A stretch of 64,000 nt of DNA from Rhodococcus sp. OK302 (lineage in GTDB: Bacteria > Actinomycetota > Actinomycetes > Mycobacteriales > Mycobacteriaceae): the NCBI RefSeq assembly GCF_002245895.1, contig NZ_NPJZ01000001.1:5409001-5473000 (forward strand), written 5' to 3'. Made by a program: the position numbers and the translations under genes. This document shows, one piece after another, positions 17,030 to 26,540 of the stretch; position 1 is the first letter of the stretch; each line of letters opens with the position of its first letter. The notes under the pieces are model-generated. The model saw nothing but the letters and a program-made list of their open reading frames with translations, ran no database searches and had not been told where the DNA came from.

Positions 17030-18980
17030 CTCATGGCTGGAGTTCGCAAAGGTTCCCCCCGGAGGCGCTTCCGCGGCAGAAGGTATTCGAAATCAATTGG
17101 GCAGACCCGCATTAAACCAATTGACTGTTCTTGTACGCGAAGCCGCACAAAATAGCTGGGATGCACGGATTCGTACACAGCCGGTTGACTTTCGAATCGA
17201 ATTGAATGATCTAAATGCCAGTATGGCTCCATCATGGCGCCGTTTGCTTACACCGACCGCTCCGGCAGCCCGGCACCTTCCTCTTCGGAAATCGCTTAGC
17301 GAATCGATTAGAGTCCTAACAATCTCCGACCGCGGAACTAAAGGACTTGGCGGGCCAACACGTGCCGACAACGCAGTTACCAAGGATAACGACTTCGTCT
17401 CATTCATACGAAATATCGGCGAACCCCGGAACACCACCCACGGCGGAGGAACATACGGATTCGGAAAAGGAATCTTCTATCTACTATCAAAATCTGGAAC
17501 TGTGATAATCCACACCAGATGTAAGATTGGAAATAGCTACGAAACGAGGCTGATCGGATGCAGTCTATGGAAAAGCTATTCTGTCGGAGAGGGAATGCAA
17601 GGAACGCGCTATACCGGCCGTCATTGGTGGGGAGACACCTCCGACGAAGCTCTAGTCGAACCGTTCGTCGGGGAGAAAGCCGAAGACCTAGCAGACAAGC
17701 TGGGCTTCACTGCGTTCAAAGGAAAAGAAACCGGAACAACAATAACGATTATTGATCCAGAACTCGATGACTTTACGCCAGAGGAGGCAGTCAGGTGGAT
17801 GGCAGATGCAATTGCTTGGAACCTATGGCCAAAAATGATATATAAGGGTGATGGCACCGCGCCCGATATGAATTTCTCCGTTTCCCACAATGGCCGCAAT
17901 GTACCACTACCGGATCCGAATGAAACTCCACCTCTAAACCTATTCGTTCGCGCCTATCGGGCGATCGAAAAACCTGATGCCGAACAGATATGGGTAAAGA
18001 GCCCGAAAATATATCTCGGTAAAATTGGCATGAATAAGACACTTCTCAAGCCATTCGACGCAAGCCCGGTTGCTACCGAATGTGGATTTGATACCACATC
18101 TCATCATATCTGCCTCATGCGAACTGCTGAACTTGTCGTTAGCTATTACAAAGGTCCCGCGACCGGCGCTCGATTCTCCTCCTATGCGGGCGTCTTCCGC
18201 ACGGATCAATCTGTCGATGAGTCGTACGCAAAATCTGAGCCCCCTACACACGATGCCTGGCGATGGGAGCCGCTCGACGGCAATGACAGAAAAATTGTCA
18301 AAGTGACATTCACGAGACTCAAGGAGTACGCGAACAAACAGGTCTCCCTGGAATCGGGAATGATCGACGCAACAGTCAAGGCACCACTTGGCGCAGCTAG
18401 CCGCCAATTCTCTTCTCTGGTGTCCGGCGCACAGGGATTCGGAGGTGCAACCTCATTCGTCCCCTTCAAGAATGCAAGAAGTCGTCAGTCGAAATCACCC
18501 AATGGCGATCGTTCGTTCGATCAGGGTCCAGGGAAACGCTCCTCAAAGCCCAAGATTCACGAAAATTCACCAAATTCTGATAGCGAAACAGAAACGAACG
18601 TTTCAAGCTTTCCTCAGGGACGCCACAGATCCAGCGGGCGACCGCGAGTCGTATATGTTGGCGAACCAACCTTCGAAATCATAAATGACATTCCAGCCGT
18701 CACCCAATGTTTCCGAATTCCAGAACGCGTCCGAGTTATCGTCGAAAGTGCCGTCGGAGTCGCTATTCCGGGCAGTACGGGAAAAGAAACTGATCCGCCG
18801 GCCAATGCGCCTCATCCAACGACCTTGGGATGGTCCGATGATACCGGCACTGTGTTTCACGGTCCTGGAAGCTTGGAGATCGACGGGGGCGACGCGATAT
18901 GGAAAGTCATTGTTAAGCCCGCTCCCGACACAGTCACCTCAATCGAATTGTCTGTCAACAGAAAACCAATTATCGCATGA
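17026..18980 (+). CDS. MORC/MutL-type GHKL ATPase, apparently requiring a -1 frameshift
   Basis: A GHKL ATPase fold is clear in the main frame: EAAQNSWDA (the Asn/Asp motif N), SDRGTKGLGG (motif DxGxG-like) and GGGTYGFGKG (ATP lid), all within the first ~150 residues. The main frame has no ATG, GTG or TTG between the stop at 17010 and the TTG at 17097, yet its codons from 17058 read PPGGASAAEGIRNQLGRP, which fits the expected N-terminus. The ATG at 17026 overlaps the previous stop (ATGA) and reads MTHGWSSQRFP in another frame; a -1 shift at the C6 run 17055-17060 joins the two into a continuous N-terminus. Alternatives are ATC/ATA initiation, a lost base, or a sequencing error. The C-terminal half is unassigned. 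GHKL ATPases of this type clamp DNA in restriction-like complexes. Confidence 0.82.
17055..17060 (+). other. C6 tract at an apparent -1 frameshift site in the GHKL ATPase gene
   Basis: Six C residues lie where the reading frame starting at ATG 17026 must shift back one base to enter the ATPase frame. With seven C residues the gene would be in frame (F-P-P-G-G). The c-ccc-ccg context allows P- and A-site tRNAs to re-pair after -1 slippage. Confidence 0.5.
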
Positions 18981-19876
18981 CACTTACAGCGTTTCCGTAT
19001 CGCGTACCAAACGACACGACCGTGACACCACTCGACTGGAATATTCTGATCGATGACACGCCATTATATCTCGGCGATCACATCCCGGACTGGGATTACA
19101 ATACAGATCTCATCCTGACGCGAATTATTACTATCGACACGGATCAGCTCTGCTCAGATACCGGACTGCCTCCTGGAACCAATTTCGCAGTGTCGATCGT
19201 GTGGTCTGCGTCCGGATCTAACCAACGCGGACAAGGATTTCGGAAAGTCTTCTCCCAGAATGGAATCCAAAACATCGAGGCGCGATTGTTGCTGGAAGGC
19301 GCCTATCTTGGCGGAACGCTTTCACTGGAGACAATGCTGACCCTGGCGGATGACCTGGTCGATGCGCCACCTTTCGCAGCGCACAAAGGGGGATCACTGT
19401 TGTGGTCAGATAGCGTGTCAATCCGACTTCAGGGCGATGCCCCACAGTTCCCGATCGCGATCCTTGACTTCACAGCAACTAGTTTCCCTGCTGAGGCAGC
19501 TTGGTACCTTCAGATCGGAACAAATCTCCACGCAGCGACAATGGGATCTCTATTGCTCTGTGTCAATGAAGGAAACAAGGCCGCATCCGCAGCATTCAAG
19601 AACGCCGCTCGGCCAGCGCAAGTTGATCTCGCGATAATTTCTTCCACGTACACCGATGTCGCACGGACTTTGATTGAGTATGCATTGACCAACGCGGAAT
19701 TCGACGACGAAACGGATTTCCCCGAAGATAGTCTGGGCGCAATGCTGCAGGCTCTCATACAGACACGATTTCCTGATACACCGCTTCCGGATCTACGTCA
19801 GCACCGAGACAATTCTCCAGCCCTATTCTCCAGCATAATTCAAGCATCGGCCAGAATCTTCGAGGAGATTGAATGA
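18977..19876 (+). CDS. Accessory protein of the Z1/MORC operon, unknown fold
   Basis: The 299-residue protein starts in an ATGA overlap with the ATPase gene and ends in an ATGA overlap with the next. The first ~180 residues look beta-rich with alternating hydrophobics (DLILTRIITIDTDQL, FAVSIVWSASGS, ISIRLQGD-like strands), and the last ~100 are helical with an acidic patch. I recognise no motif or family. Strict overlap on both sides indicates an obligate operon member. It may be a DNA- or protein-recognition subunit of the system. Confidence 0.7.
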   Translation: MTLTAFPYRVPNDTTVTPLDWNILIDDTPLYLGDHIPDWDYNTDLILTRIITIDTDQLCSDTGLPPGTNFAVSIVWSASGSNQRGQGFRKVFSQNGIQNIEARLLLEGAYLGGTLSLETMLTLADDLVDAPPFAAHKGGSLLWSDSVSIRLQGDAPQFPIAILDFTATSFPAEAAWYLQIGTNLHAATMGSLLLCVNEGNKAASAAFKNAARPAQVDLAIISSTYTDVARTLIEYALTNAEFDDETDFPEDSLGAMLQALIQTRFPDTPLPDLRQHRDNSPALFSSIIQASARIFEEIE

Positions 19877-20730
19877 GCCTTCTATATCCCCGACTGATGC
19901 CAAATATCGCCAAAGTCTTGCACGCCGACTACAAGAAAATGACCATTGACGAGCTTGGGCTCCAAGCGAAGTCGCAACATGATAGTGCCGTCTTTGTCGC
20001 TACCGGGGGCGCACGCGTTTCGCCAGACAAGCTTTTAGAAGTCCGTAATATCGTACTGAAACTTGCCACTACTGCAGGGTTCCCAGAGAAACCTTCGGCA
20101 GACGCCAAGAATACATTCGATCTCTCTGTCGCACGATATCTCCACAGCGAGCTTGAGATGGTGCCAGCGGAAGCCGCCGCTGGTGATATCTGGGCGTTCT
20201 TGTCACTCGTCGTGCTTCCCGACGTGTCCTATTGGCGTTTTCTGGATCCGCCGGGCGACCGTGTGCTGGCCTCGGACATGACCCGCCATGTGTTTGGCCG
20301 GCTGTGGTGGCGTGCCCAACTCGTGTACGAATCAAACAAGAGTGATCCATATTCATCAATCGATCAGATCGGAGGCGAGGCTTTCGGTCAGATCTACGAG
20401 CGTCGGGCTTCACTCGGTGCCAGCCCGTTGGTCGTCAGGAACATTCTCAAGGTTTGGTCTGAACTCGATCCATCCTCCCAGAAACGCAGTGTACTGCGAG
20501 ACTTCCTTAAGCGACTGCTCAGATTGAGAGCATTCGTGGCCTTCGAGGCGCAATCGGAGGACGGACTCACGCAGACCATGCGCAGTGCTTTGCAAGAGTC
20601 CATCGACGCGTTACTCCCCGGAAGGACGCCTGCCAAAACTCTGGCACCCGACGAGAACGAGATTGTTCAGGTGTCGTACCACCACGATAGGGTTGCGGTA
20701 TGTCTCGCGCCACCGCCTTCCGAACCCTAG
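19873..20730 (+). CDS. DUF6339-like protein
   Basis: The 285-residue protein is coupled to its neighbour by ATGA. The centre (residues ~95-160) contains 'WAFLSLVVLPDVSYWRF' and 'FGRLWWRAQLVYE', a tryptophan-rich helical pattern I associate with DUF6339 proteins, which occur with MutL/Z1/methylase defence operons. The C-terminal half is helical and basic (LRDFLKRLLRLRAF). No catalytic motif is visible. The stop lies 31 bp inside the methyltransferase gene, so the two are transcribed together. The family name is from recall of the pattern. Confidence 0.66.
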   Translation: MSLLYPRLMPNIAKVLHADYKKMTIDELGLQAKSQHDSAVFVATGGARVSPDKLLEVRNIVLKLATTAGFPEKPSADAKNTFDLSVARYLHSELEMVPAEAAAGDIWAFLSLVVLPDVSYWRFLDPPGDRVLASDMTRHVFGRLWWRAQLVYESNKSDPYSSIDQIGGEAFGQIYERRASLGASPLVVRNILKVWSELDPSSQKRSVLRDFLKRLLRLRAFVAFEAQSEDGLTQTMRSALQESIDALLPGRTPAKTLAPDENEIVQVSYHHDRVAVCLAPPPSEP

Positions 20731-21776
20731 ATCTATTTTCGGGTGCGGGGGGCCTGTCAGCTGGGATGAGGGCTGCTGACAGCCGATTTTCCCCTACTCT
20801 CGCCGTGGAGATGGATCCGGCGGCAGCTGCAACGTACGCAATGAGCTTCCGCACGCACGTGTATGCAGGAAAAATTGAAGACTGGCTTCGGGACGAAGAC
20901 GTACCCGAAGTCGACGTGGTTGCGGGTGGACCGCCATGCCAGGGATTCTCGTCACTCGGGCGCCAAGACATAGCGGACCGTCGCAATACGATGTGGGCGC
21001 ACTACGCTGAGTCCGTCCGACGTGCGAAGCCTCGATACTTCATTATGGAGAATGTCCCGCAATTCTTGAGTTCACCTGAGTTTATTTTGTTGCAACAGAG
21101 CACCGAACGCGGTGGCCTGCTGTCCGATTATACTTTCAAAGCCTATGTCCTAAATTCCGTGCACTATGGAGCTGCGCAGGCAAGAAAGCGAACGATCATC
21201 CTTGGCTGGCATCGAGATCTTCCAAACCCAGGAATTCCGACACCAACTCATTTGGATCGACCGGTGACCGTTCGCGAAGTTCTCCACGGAGTGCCAATAG
21301 AGGTCAGGGATACCGACCTTCCGGAATCTCAGATCGAATTCGACGGAAAAATATTCCGCGGCGCTTTCAAGACTTCCGAGCTTCACCTCACGCGAAAATA
21401 CCAAGATATTTCACTTCAGCGATTCAAACATATTCCAGAAGGCGGTAACCGGTTCGATATCCCAGACAAATTATTGGCAGATTGCTGGCGAAAACACAAG
21501 ACTGGGTCCGCCGACGTCATGGGACGACTACGATGGGACAGGCCGTCTGTAACAATCAGGACAGAGTTCTTCAAACCAGAGAAGGGCCGGTACCTGCATC
21601 CAACCGAGAATCGCGCAATCACTCACTATGAAGCAGCTCGAATTCAGGGATTTCCCGAAGATCACTTGTGGGTTGGATCAAAGACGGCCATAGGTCGACA
21701 GATCGGTAATGCCGTACCTATCCCGCTCGGCCACGCTATCGGAAAGACCATCGCAAATGCTATGGAACACAATTGA
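20700..21776 (+). CDS. C5-type DNA cytosine methyltransferase
   Basis: The 358-residue enzyme transfers a methyl group from S-adenosylmethionine to C5 of cytosine. Motif I is DLFSGAGG (residues 11-18), motif IV GGPPCQGFS with the catalytic Cys at residue 80, motif VI ENVP with Glu 117, motif VIII QARKRTIILG, and motifs IX-X in RPSVTIR and GRQIGNAVPIPLG. The set is complete, so the enzyme should be active. The target-recognition region between motifs VIII and IX is short (~100 residues). It is the last gene of the operon and overlaps the DUF6339-like gene. It most likely marks self DNA against the operon's PD-(D/E)XK protein. Confidence 0.93.
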   Translation: MSRATAFRTLDLFSGAGGLSAGMRAADSRFSPTLAVEMDPAAAATYAMSFRTHVYAGKIEDWLRDEDVPEVDVVAGGPPCQGFSSLGRQDIADRRNTMWAHYAESVRRAKPRYFIMENVPQFLSSPEFILLQQSTERGGLLSDYTFKAYVLNSVHYGAAQARKRTIILGWHRDLPNPGIPTPTHLDRPVTVREVLHGVPIEVRDTDLPESQIEFDGKIFRGAFKTSELHLTRKYQDISLQRFKHIPEGGNRFDIPDKLLADCWRKHKTGSADVMGRLRWDRPSVTIRTEFFKPEKGRYLHPTENRAITHYEAARIQGFPEDHLWVGSKTAIGRQIGNAVPIPLGHAIGKTIANAMEHN

Positions 21777-22207
21777 CGGTTGCACATGCAGTCTCCTCGA
21801 TTGCCGGTTCATGCCACCTTGCTAATCTAAGAAATACCCCCAAGATCTGCAGCTCGGGGTCGTCCTTGCAAATCTTATAATCGACACAATTAATCACACT
21901 GGCGTGGCACATGTACCGCGATCACCGCTAACGCACGGCGCCTCAAAGAGATTTTGCGCTTCCTTATCTTACAGGTAATCTTCAATCCGCAAATAATCAC
22001 ACCTTCTTTGTCTGGCCGATGCCGCCTACCCGTCGTCGCGGGCCCAATTCGTAGACCAGCATTATCACTGCGGGCCAGGGACCACCCACCAAGGCAGTTG
22101 GTAGACTCACCGGAGCGCAGCCCTGGTGTTTTCTAAAACAGTTCAACTGTCCGAGCTGGTCAAGCAACATCCTTTCCGCGCAGCATGGTCCGGAGGCTAG
22201 TCAGACG
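21777..22207. other. Intergenic region after the methyltransferase gene
   Basis: This 431-bp stretch contains no supported gene and no clear hairpin terminator. It is AT-rich near 21880-21990, like the operon before it, and becomes GC-rich toward the helicase pseudogene. Confidence 0.45.
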
Positions 22208-23292
22208 ATGAACCGACCAACTCTGTTTCCTATCCCCGGCGACAGTGCTGTCACGATGACAGGAAGATCCCGCCGAATTTCCCGGCGTGGCGGCGCATTC
22301 CCCGGCAAACTGCGCGTGGCGGCCGCAGTCGATTACGAATTGCTCCGAATATTGTCGAAGGCGGCATCTGGGGCGGCAGCCACCATTGCATCAGGACTTC
22401 GATTAGCATTCAATCGTTGGCAATCCGCAGTGTTTCTGCAACAGCTCTCTCCGGATCTGCCGTACTGGCGACAAGTTCTAGCGTTCTGCGCCCGACGGAA
22501 ATCTCCAAGTGGTCCACGAGTATCTCCGACTGCTGACGCCTACCTACCAGAGCGAACCTCTCGACGTCAGTCAGCTCTATGCCATCGCTAATCTGCAGCC
22601 GAGGCGATGTCACTTCGAGCCGGAAAGAGCCTATCGCACGACCCTGTCTACGAAGCCGATGACATCCGCTCCCGGACCCACCTTGCCATTCCGTATGGCG
22701 GGAAATCGGAGAGCGACGAGTCGTTGCGGCCGGCTCACATTCGCCGTGCATTCAACAGCCCATTCTGGCCGTTCATCGTGATCTCGACTAGCGCCGGCCC
22801 CAGAGGGTATCGACTTCCATCCGTGATGTCACCATGTGGTGCATTGGAATACACCATCGAACCCCGTCGACTTCGAACAGCCTGAAGGCCGCGTCGACCG
22901 ATTCCGTGGTCATGATGTGCGACGCAACCTAATCGAACGCCATCGCATCAGCATTTTGGGCGCTCACGACCTTCACCCATGGACTGGCTCGTACGCCATC
23001 CAGGGGTGAAGATCTCGGCGGACTGGTCCCGGATTGGATCTATCCCGGATCGCACAAGGTGATTCGCGAACTGATGCCGTACGAGTTGAGCATCGACGGA
23101 CCTCGACTGGAGAAGGCTAAATCCGGAGTTGCTCTCTGCCGCCTGGCCTTTGGGCAGCCTTGGCAAGAAGACCTGATCGAAATACTCCAGCATCGGAACG
23201 TCGACGCTGAGGCAGCCGCAGCCATGCGACATGACCTCACACCACCTCCGCGAGAGAAAGATCGAGGTCAGTCCTCCACCTCGACGCCGTAA
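22208..23292 (+). pseudogene. Decayed C-terminal part of an SF2/SNF2-type helicase
   Basis: Successive fragments in shifting plus-strand frames assemble into one helicase C-terminus: 'LSPDLPYWRQVLAFCAR' (about 22440-22490), then 'DGNLQVVHEYLRLLTPTY' (22494 on), then 'RRAFNSPFWPFIVISTSAG' (about 22740-22800), then 'EGIDFHP', a TGA at 22824-22826, and 'HHVVHWNTPSNPVDFEQPEGRVDRFRG' up to about 22920 (cited in pieces), and finally 'LVPDWIYPG...LCRLAFGQPWQEDL' ending at 23292. The motif V-VI pattern (STSxG-EGIDFH, HWN, EQ-EGRVDR) is that of SF2 helicases. At least four frameshifts and one in-frame stop show that it is dead. The N-terminal helicase lobe is missing. It ends 25 bp inside the converging exonuclease gene. 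Confidence 0.8.
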
Positions 23293-25199
23293 CCTACTGC
23301 CATCGCGCCGAGTTCGTGGTTATGTCCCTGACCTACCGCCCGGAGACGCCAGACATCTCCGCGGCGGTAGATCTCGGAGAGCACCATGGTCTTTTCGACG
23401 GTCCCGAGGTCGAGAACGAATGTCGCAAAGGTTCCGTCGGGACCATCAATGCTGACCGAGACGGCTCCCAAGTCACCGAATGTCTTCTCACCGTCGACCG
23501 CGGCCGCTATGACCACACGCCGGCATTCCGCAGGCAATGCATCGAGATCTGCGCGGACACTCTGCTCGCTGTCACCGTCGACGGAAAGCTCGACTGCGCC
23601 GTCCTCATCCACGGTGTTGTTGTAGAAAACGAAATCCTGATCCGAATCGACTTTGTTGGTTCCGTCCAAGAGGAAGGCAACCACATCGACGTCGAATTCG
23701 TCTCCTACGTTCTCTGCCCGCCACGCAACGTTAATCGACCACGACGACTGAGATGTGGGAAGATCGACGACCTCGCCGCGCATCAAAATCGGTGCAGACA
23801 AACGTGATTCAAGCTTCATGTGCGCCGGCACGACACCCGAGACCAGGGATTCGTTAACATCGGATTCCGTGATCTGCGGAAGCCCTCGTTCGATAACCCT
23901 TGTCATTCGTTTGTCGGACTGGCCGCCCTCCAACACCAAGACTTCAGTGACGGCGGTTGTGAAATTGAGAGACGGACGAGCACCGAGCTGAAGGATGCGC
24001 GACCGCATGATCACACCGTCGAGGTGATTGCCACCAAGAATCAGCACGCGGCGCCCCTGCCAGGCCTTCGCCTTCCGATTCGCGAGAGGCGAGGCTGTCG
24101 CAATCGTCGACGATCGCACAACCGGGTTCTGTTCGACGAGCCGCGGCTGTGCCGGTACCACGATCTCCGGCACCAGAGCGACCTCGCGCTCAGGCTCGAC
24201 GATCTCTGGCGCGACTGCGACTACAGGTGCCACTGGGACTGTAGGCACTACATCCGGATTGATGACGGCGACATCATCGCTCTTCAGTTCGCCAGGCAAT
24301 GCCTGGACCAACAATTCTTCGAGACGCTGTTCCGAGATGACGGGAATGCCGTCTGAGCCAGCCTTGCGCACCTTGCTGCTCTGGGATGCCGCGTTGTCGC
24401 ATACCACAACGCTGGTCTGGCGGCTCACCGAGTTCATGACATCAAGTCCTGCAGCGGTGAGGCGCGCTGCCAACTGGATTCGAGGAGTCCGTGTTGGGCC
24501 GCTTATGACAACCTTCATGCCCTGTACCAAACCGTGCGCTGTATCCAGGCGTCCAGGATTGGTGAACGACGACGGCACCCGCTTGATCTGTTCGGGATGA
24601 AGTGCGACGCGGCGGTCCTTGCAACCGACAACCGGAAGCGGAAGCTGCAGGGACTCTGCCAGGGATGCGCTTCGCCCAAAGACCTCTACGAGTACCCTAG
24701 CGTCGTCATACGCGTCGTGCGCATTGAGTTGCTCGACCTTCCAGTACTCTGCCAACGTTCCGAGCCGATGGTTGGGCACATCGAGTTCCAGACGCCGCGA
24801 AAGCGCCAGGGTGCAGAGACGCTGTTCTATCGGGGTGGTAAAACTAGCGCGCTGAAACTCTGCGTCCAGGAATCCGTAGTCGAATGAGGCATTGTGCGCA
24901 ACCATTGTTCGGCCTGACATCAACTCACCGAACTCGTCGGCAATATCCTCGAATCGAGGGGCTCCCGCCAAACGCTCGGGTGTGAGGCCGTGGACATGGA
25001 CCGGGCCGGGGTCGCACCCTGGGTTGAGCAGCGTCGAGAACTCCCGCTCGACTGATCCGTCTTCACGCAATAACAGCGCGGCGATACTGAGCACCCGGTG
25101 CGAGGCGGCACGCATTCCCGACGTCTCGACGTCGAGAACAACCCAGCTGTGATCAGCGGGCAGCCGATGGGTCTCTGCTTGGCGTAGCGCGCTGGTCAT
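23268..25199 (-). CDS. DEDDh exonuclease - BRCT - TerD fusion protein
   Basis: The 643-residue protein starts at ATG 25199 with ggagg seven bases upstream. Residues 18-180 are a DnaQ-family 3'-5' exonuclease with all five catalytic residues: D23 and E25 (LDVETSG), D107 (NASFDYG), H161 and D166 (NAHDAYDDAR). Residues ~225-300 form a BRCT-like domain (MKVVISGPTRTPR...), followed by a Val/Pro-rich linker, a second BRCT-like segment (RRVLILGGNHLDG, ~375-450) and a C-terminal TerD domain (VDVVAFLLDGTNKV, SDQDFVFYNN, GEKTFGDLG). TerD domains bind calcium and mark the Ter stress-response network, in which DNA-processing fusions are known. The gene stands alone and probably acts in DNA damage or phage response. 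Confidence 0.86.
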   Translation of the reverse strand: MTSALRQAETHRLPADHSWVVLDVETSGMRAASHRVLSIAALLLREDGSVEREFSTLLNPGCDPGPVHVHGLTPERLAGAPRFEDIADEFGELMSGRTMVAHNASFDYGFLDAEFQRASFTTPIEQRLCTLALSRRLELDVPNHRLGTLAEYWKVEQLNAHDAYDDARVLVEVFGRSASLAESLQLPLPVVGCKDRRVALHPEQIKRVPSSFTNPGRLDTAHGLVQGMKVVISGPTRTPRIQLAARLTAAGLDVMNSVSRQTSVVVCDNAASQSSKVRKAGSDGIPVISEQRLEELLVQALPGELKSDDVAVINPDVVPTVPVAPVVAVAPEIVEPEREVALVPEIVVPAQPRLVEQNPVVRSSTIATASPLANRKAKAWQGRRVLILGGNHLDGVIMRSRILQLGARPSLNFTTAVTEVLVLEGGQSDKRMTRVIERGLPQITESDVNESLVSGVVPAHMKLESRLSAPILMRGEVVDLPTSQSSWSINVAWRAENVGDEFDVDVVAFLLDGTNKVDSDQDFVFYNNTVDEDGAVELSVDGDSEQSVRADLDALPAECRRVVIAAAVDGEKTFGDLGAVSVSIDGPDGTFATFVLDLGTVEKTMVLSEIYRRGDVWRLRAVGQGHNHELGAMAVGYGVEVED

Positions 25200-25611
25200 C
25201 GAAATACCTCCGTCAGACAACAATGAATGCGATCGACTCGGGGCCGATTCTCATCGACATCATTCCTGAACCGTCCGACAGATCGTATTACGAAGCTGAC
25301 CGATTCAATCGTCGCCACCTCAAACTACGGCGAAGCGGATCGAATCAATCTCCGATTTCGAGATGCTCTAGGTTCAATTCGGTGGTCAGACCCAGTCCCA
25401 GATAGACCATCGGATCGGTGGCACACCTGCCGCCTTCACCTTCAGCACCGAAGGCACTGAGTTAAGATCGCCCCAACTGCGATTGAGACAATATCGTCAC
25501 GAGATGCGGCGTCCAGAAGAGTCACAATTCAAAGCTTTCCGGAATCCTTCGGGGCCGCCAATTCCTCTCGATCTACAACGAGCGTATCGAACGCTCATTC
25601 AGGAAGTCGTT
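25200..25611. other. Divergent intergenic region
   Basis: These 412 bp lie between the divergent exonuclease and lipoprotein genes and should carry both promoters. Short open frames are present on the plus strand, but they lack ribosome binding sites and protein-like composition. I see no clear operator or RNA structure. Confidence 0.4.
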
Positions 25612-26256
25612 ATGAGCCAAACACATATATCTACAACGATTTCCACGAGGCTGCGACGTATCTGCGCGCTCGTCGCGGTGGCAAGTGCGTTTGCACTGAC
25701 AGCTTGCTCCACGAACCCAACTGAGGCTACGTCCCCGTCAACAACTGTGGCCTCGTCCACTGCGCAGCCTGAAACAACTACATCACTCCCACCATCTGTA
25801 TCGACCTCACCGATGGTCATCGAATCCGAATCCACAACCACTGAGGAAGCCATCGAACCCGTAGTGGAAGAAACTACGGCCGCCGAACCCGTCGTAATCG
25901 AATGCCTGCAGGGAACGCCAGGGCCGGCAATGTGGAGCGACGGCACGATGGCATATTCCCAATGGTGCTTCGATCAACTCGGTGGAACGAAATATTTGGA
26001 GAGTGAGCGCCGTGCCAACACCTTTGATTGTGACGGGACCATGTGCCGCAATCCAAATTCAGGTGTCACTTACCCGGATCCGAAAGCCGCCTCACCCACG
26101 GCGCCCACAGCGAAGACCGCAACCCCAGCCGAAGTCCGGCAAAACCAGCAGGAAATCGCAGAGTCAGGCTGCTCGACGTCCGGCTGCATCCAAACTTACT
26201 TCGGATGCCGCGACGGTTACATCACCGGCGAAATGTGCAGCCGGTGGGGCTTCTGA
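25612..26256 (+). CDS. Secreted lipoprotein with Thr/Ser-rich stalk and Cys-rich end
   Basis: The 214-residue protein starts at ATG 25612, with aggaag about six bases upstream. An arginine-containing n-region and hydrophobic core (ICALVAVASAFA) lead to a lipobox LTAC with the lipidated Cys near residue 35. A ~70-residue Thr/Ser/Pro/Glu-rich stalk follows, then a tryptophan/cysteine-rich domain with paired cysteines (WCFDQLG, CDGTMC, GCSTSGC, GCRDG, MCSRWGF), likely disulfide-bonded outside the membrane. This is the form of actinobacterial surface lipoproteins of unknown function. It appears monocistronic. Confidence 0.78.
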   Translation: MSQTHISTTISTRLRRICALVAVASAFALTACSTNPTEATSPSTTVASSTAQPETTTSLPPSVSTSPMVIESESTTTEEAIEPVVEETTAAEPVVIECLQGTPGPAMWSDGTMAYSQWCFDQLGGTKYLESERRANTFDCDGTMCRNPNSGVTYPDPKAASPTAPTAKTATPAEVRQNQQEIAESGCSTSGCIQTYFGCRDGYITGEMCSRWGF

Positions 26257-26540
26257 TCTAGCCCACCCGATGGTGCCTCTGACAAACCTCACGGGGAGGC
26301 GGTTCCGAGGCCACCCGAGTCGTGGAGAGTCTCGAGAATCCACGACTACCTCGCCAGCCCGTCGGACATCGAGATCAGGCCGAACCCGTGATGCATCCCC
26401 CGATCCGGGGTATCCACACGACCAGCCCGTATCCTGCCGGATTCCCGTCAAGTAGGACCAGCGTCACGCACCAAACGGGCGCACGGTAAACATGAAGGAC
26501 ATAGAAACAGATTCCCTTATCGGTAAACGAGGTACGACAG

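Noticed and set aside
13441..21776. BREX, Dnd or Druantia assignment for the methylase operon
   Set aside because: No PglZ, BrxL, DndBCDE or DruE-like gene is visible; the Z1, GHKL ATPase, DUF4420 and C5 methylase set fits the MZA/MutL-type group instead.
22410..22751. Minus-strand ORF of 113 codons in the relic region
   Set aside because: It is antisense to helicase-derived fragments and lacks a ribosome binding site or recognisable protein pattern.
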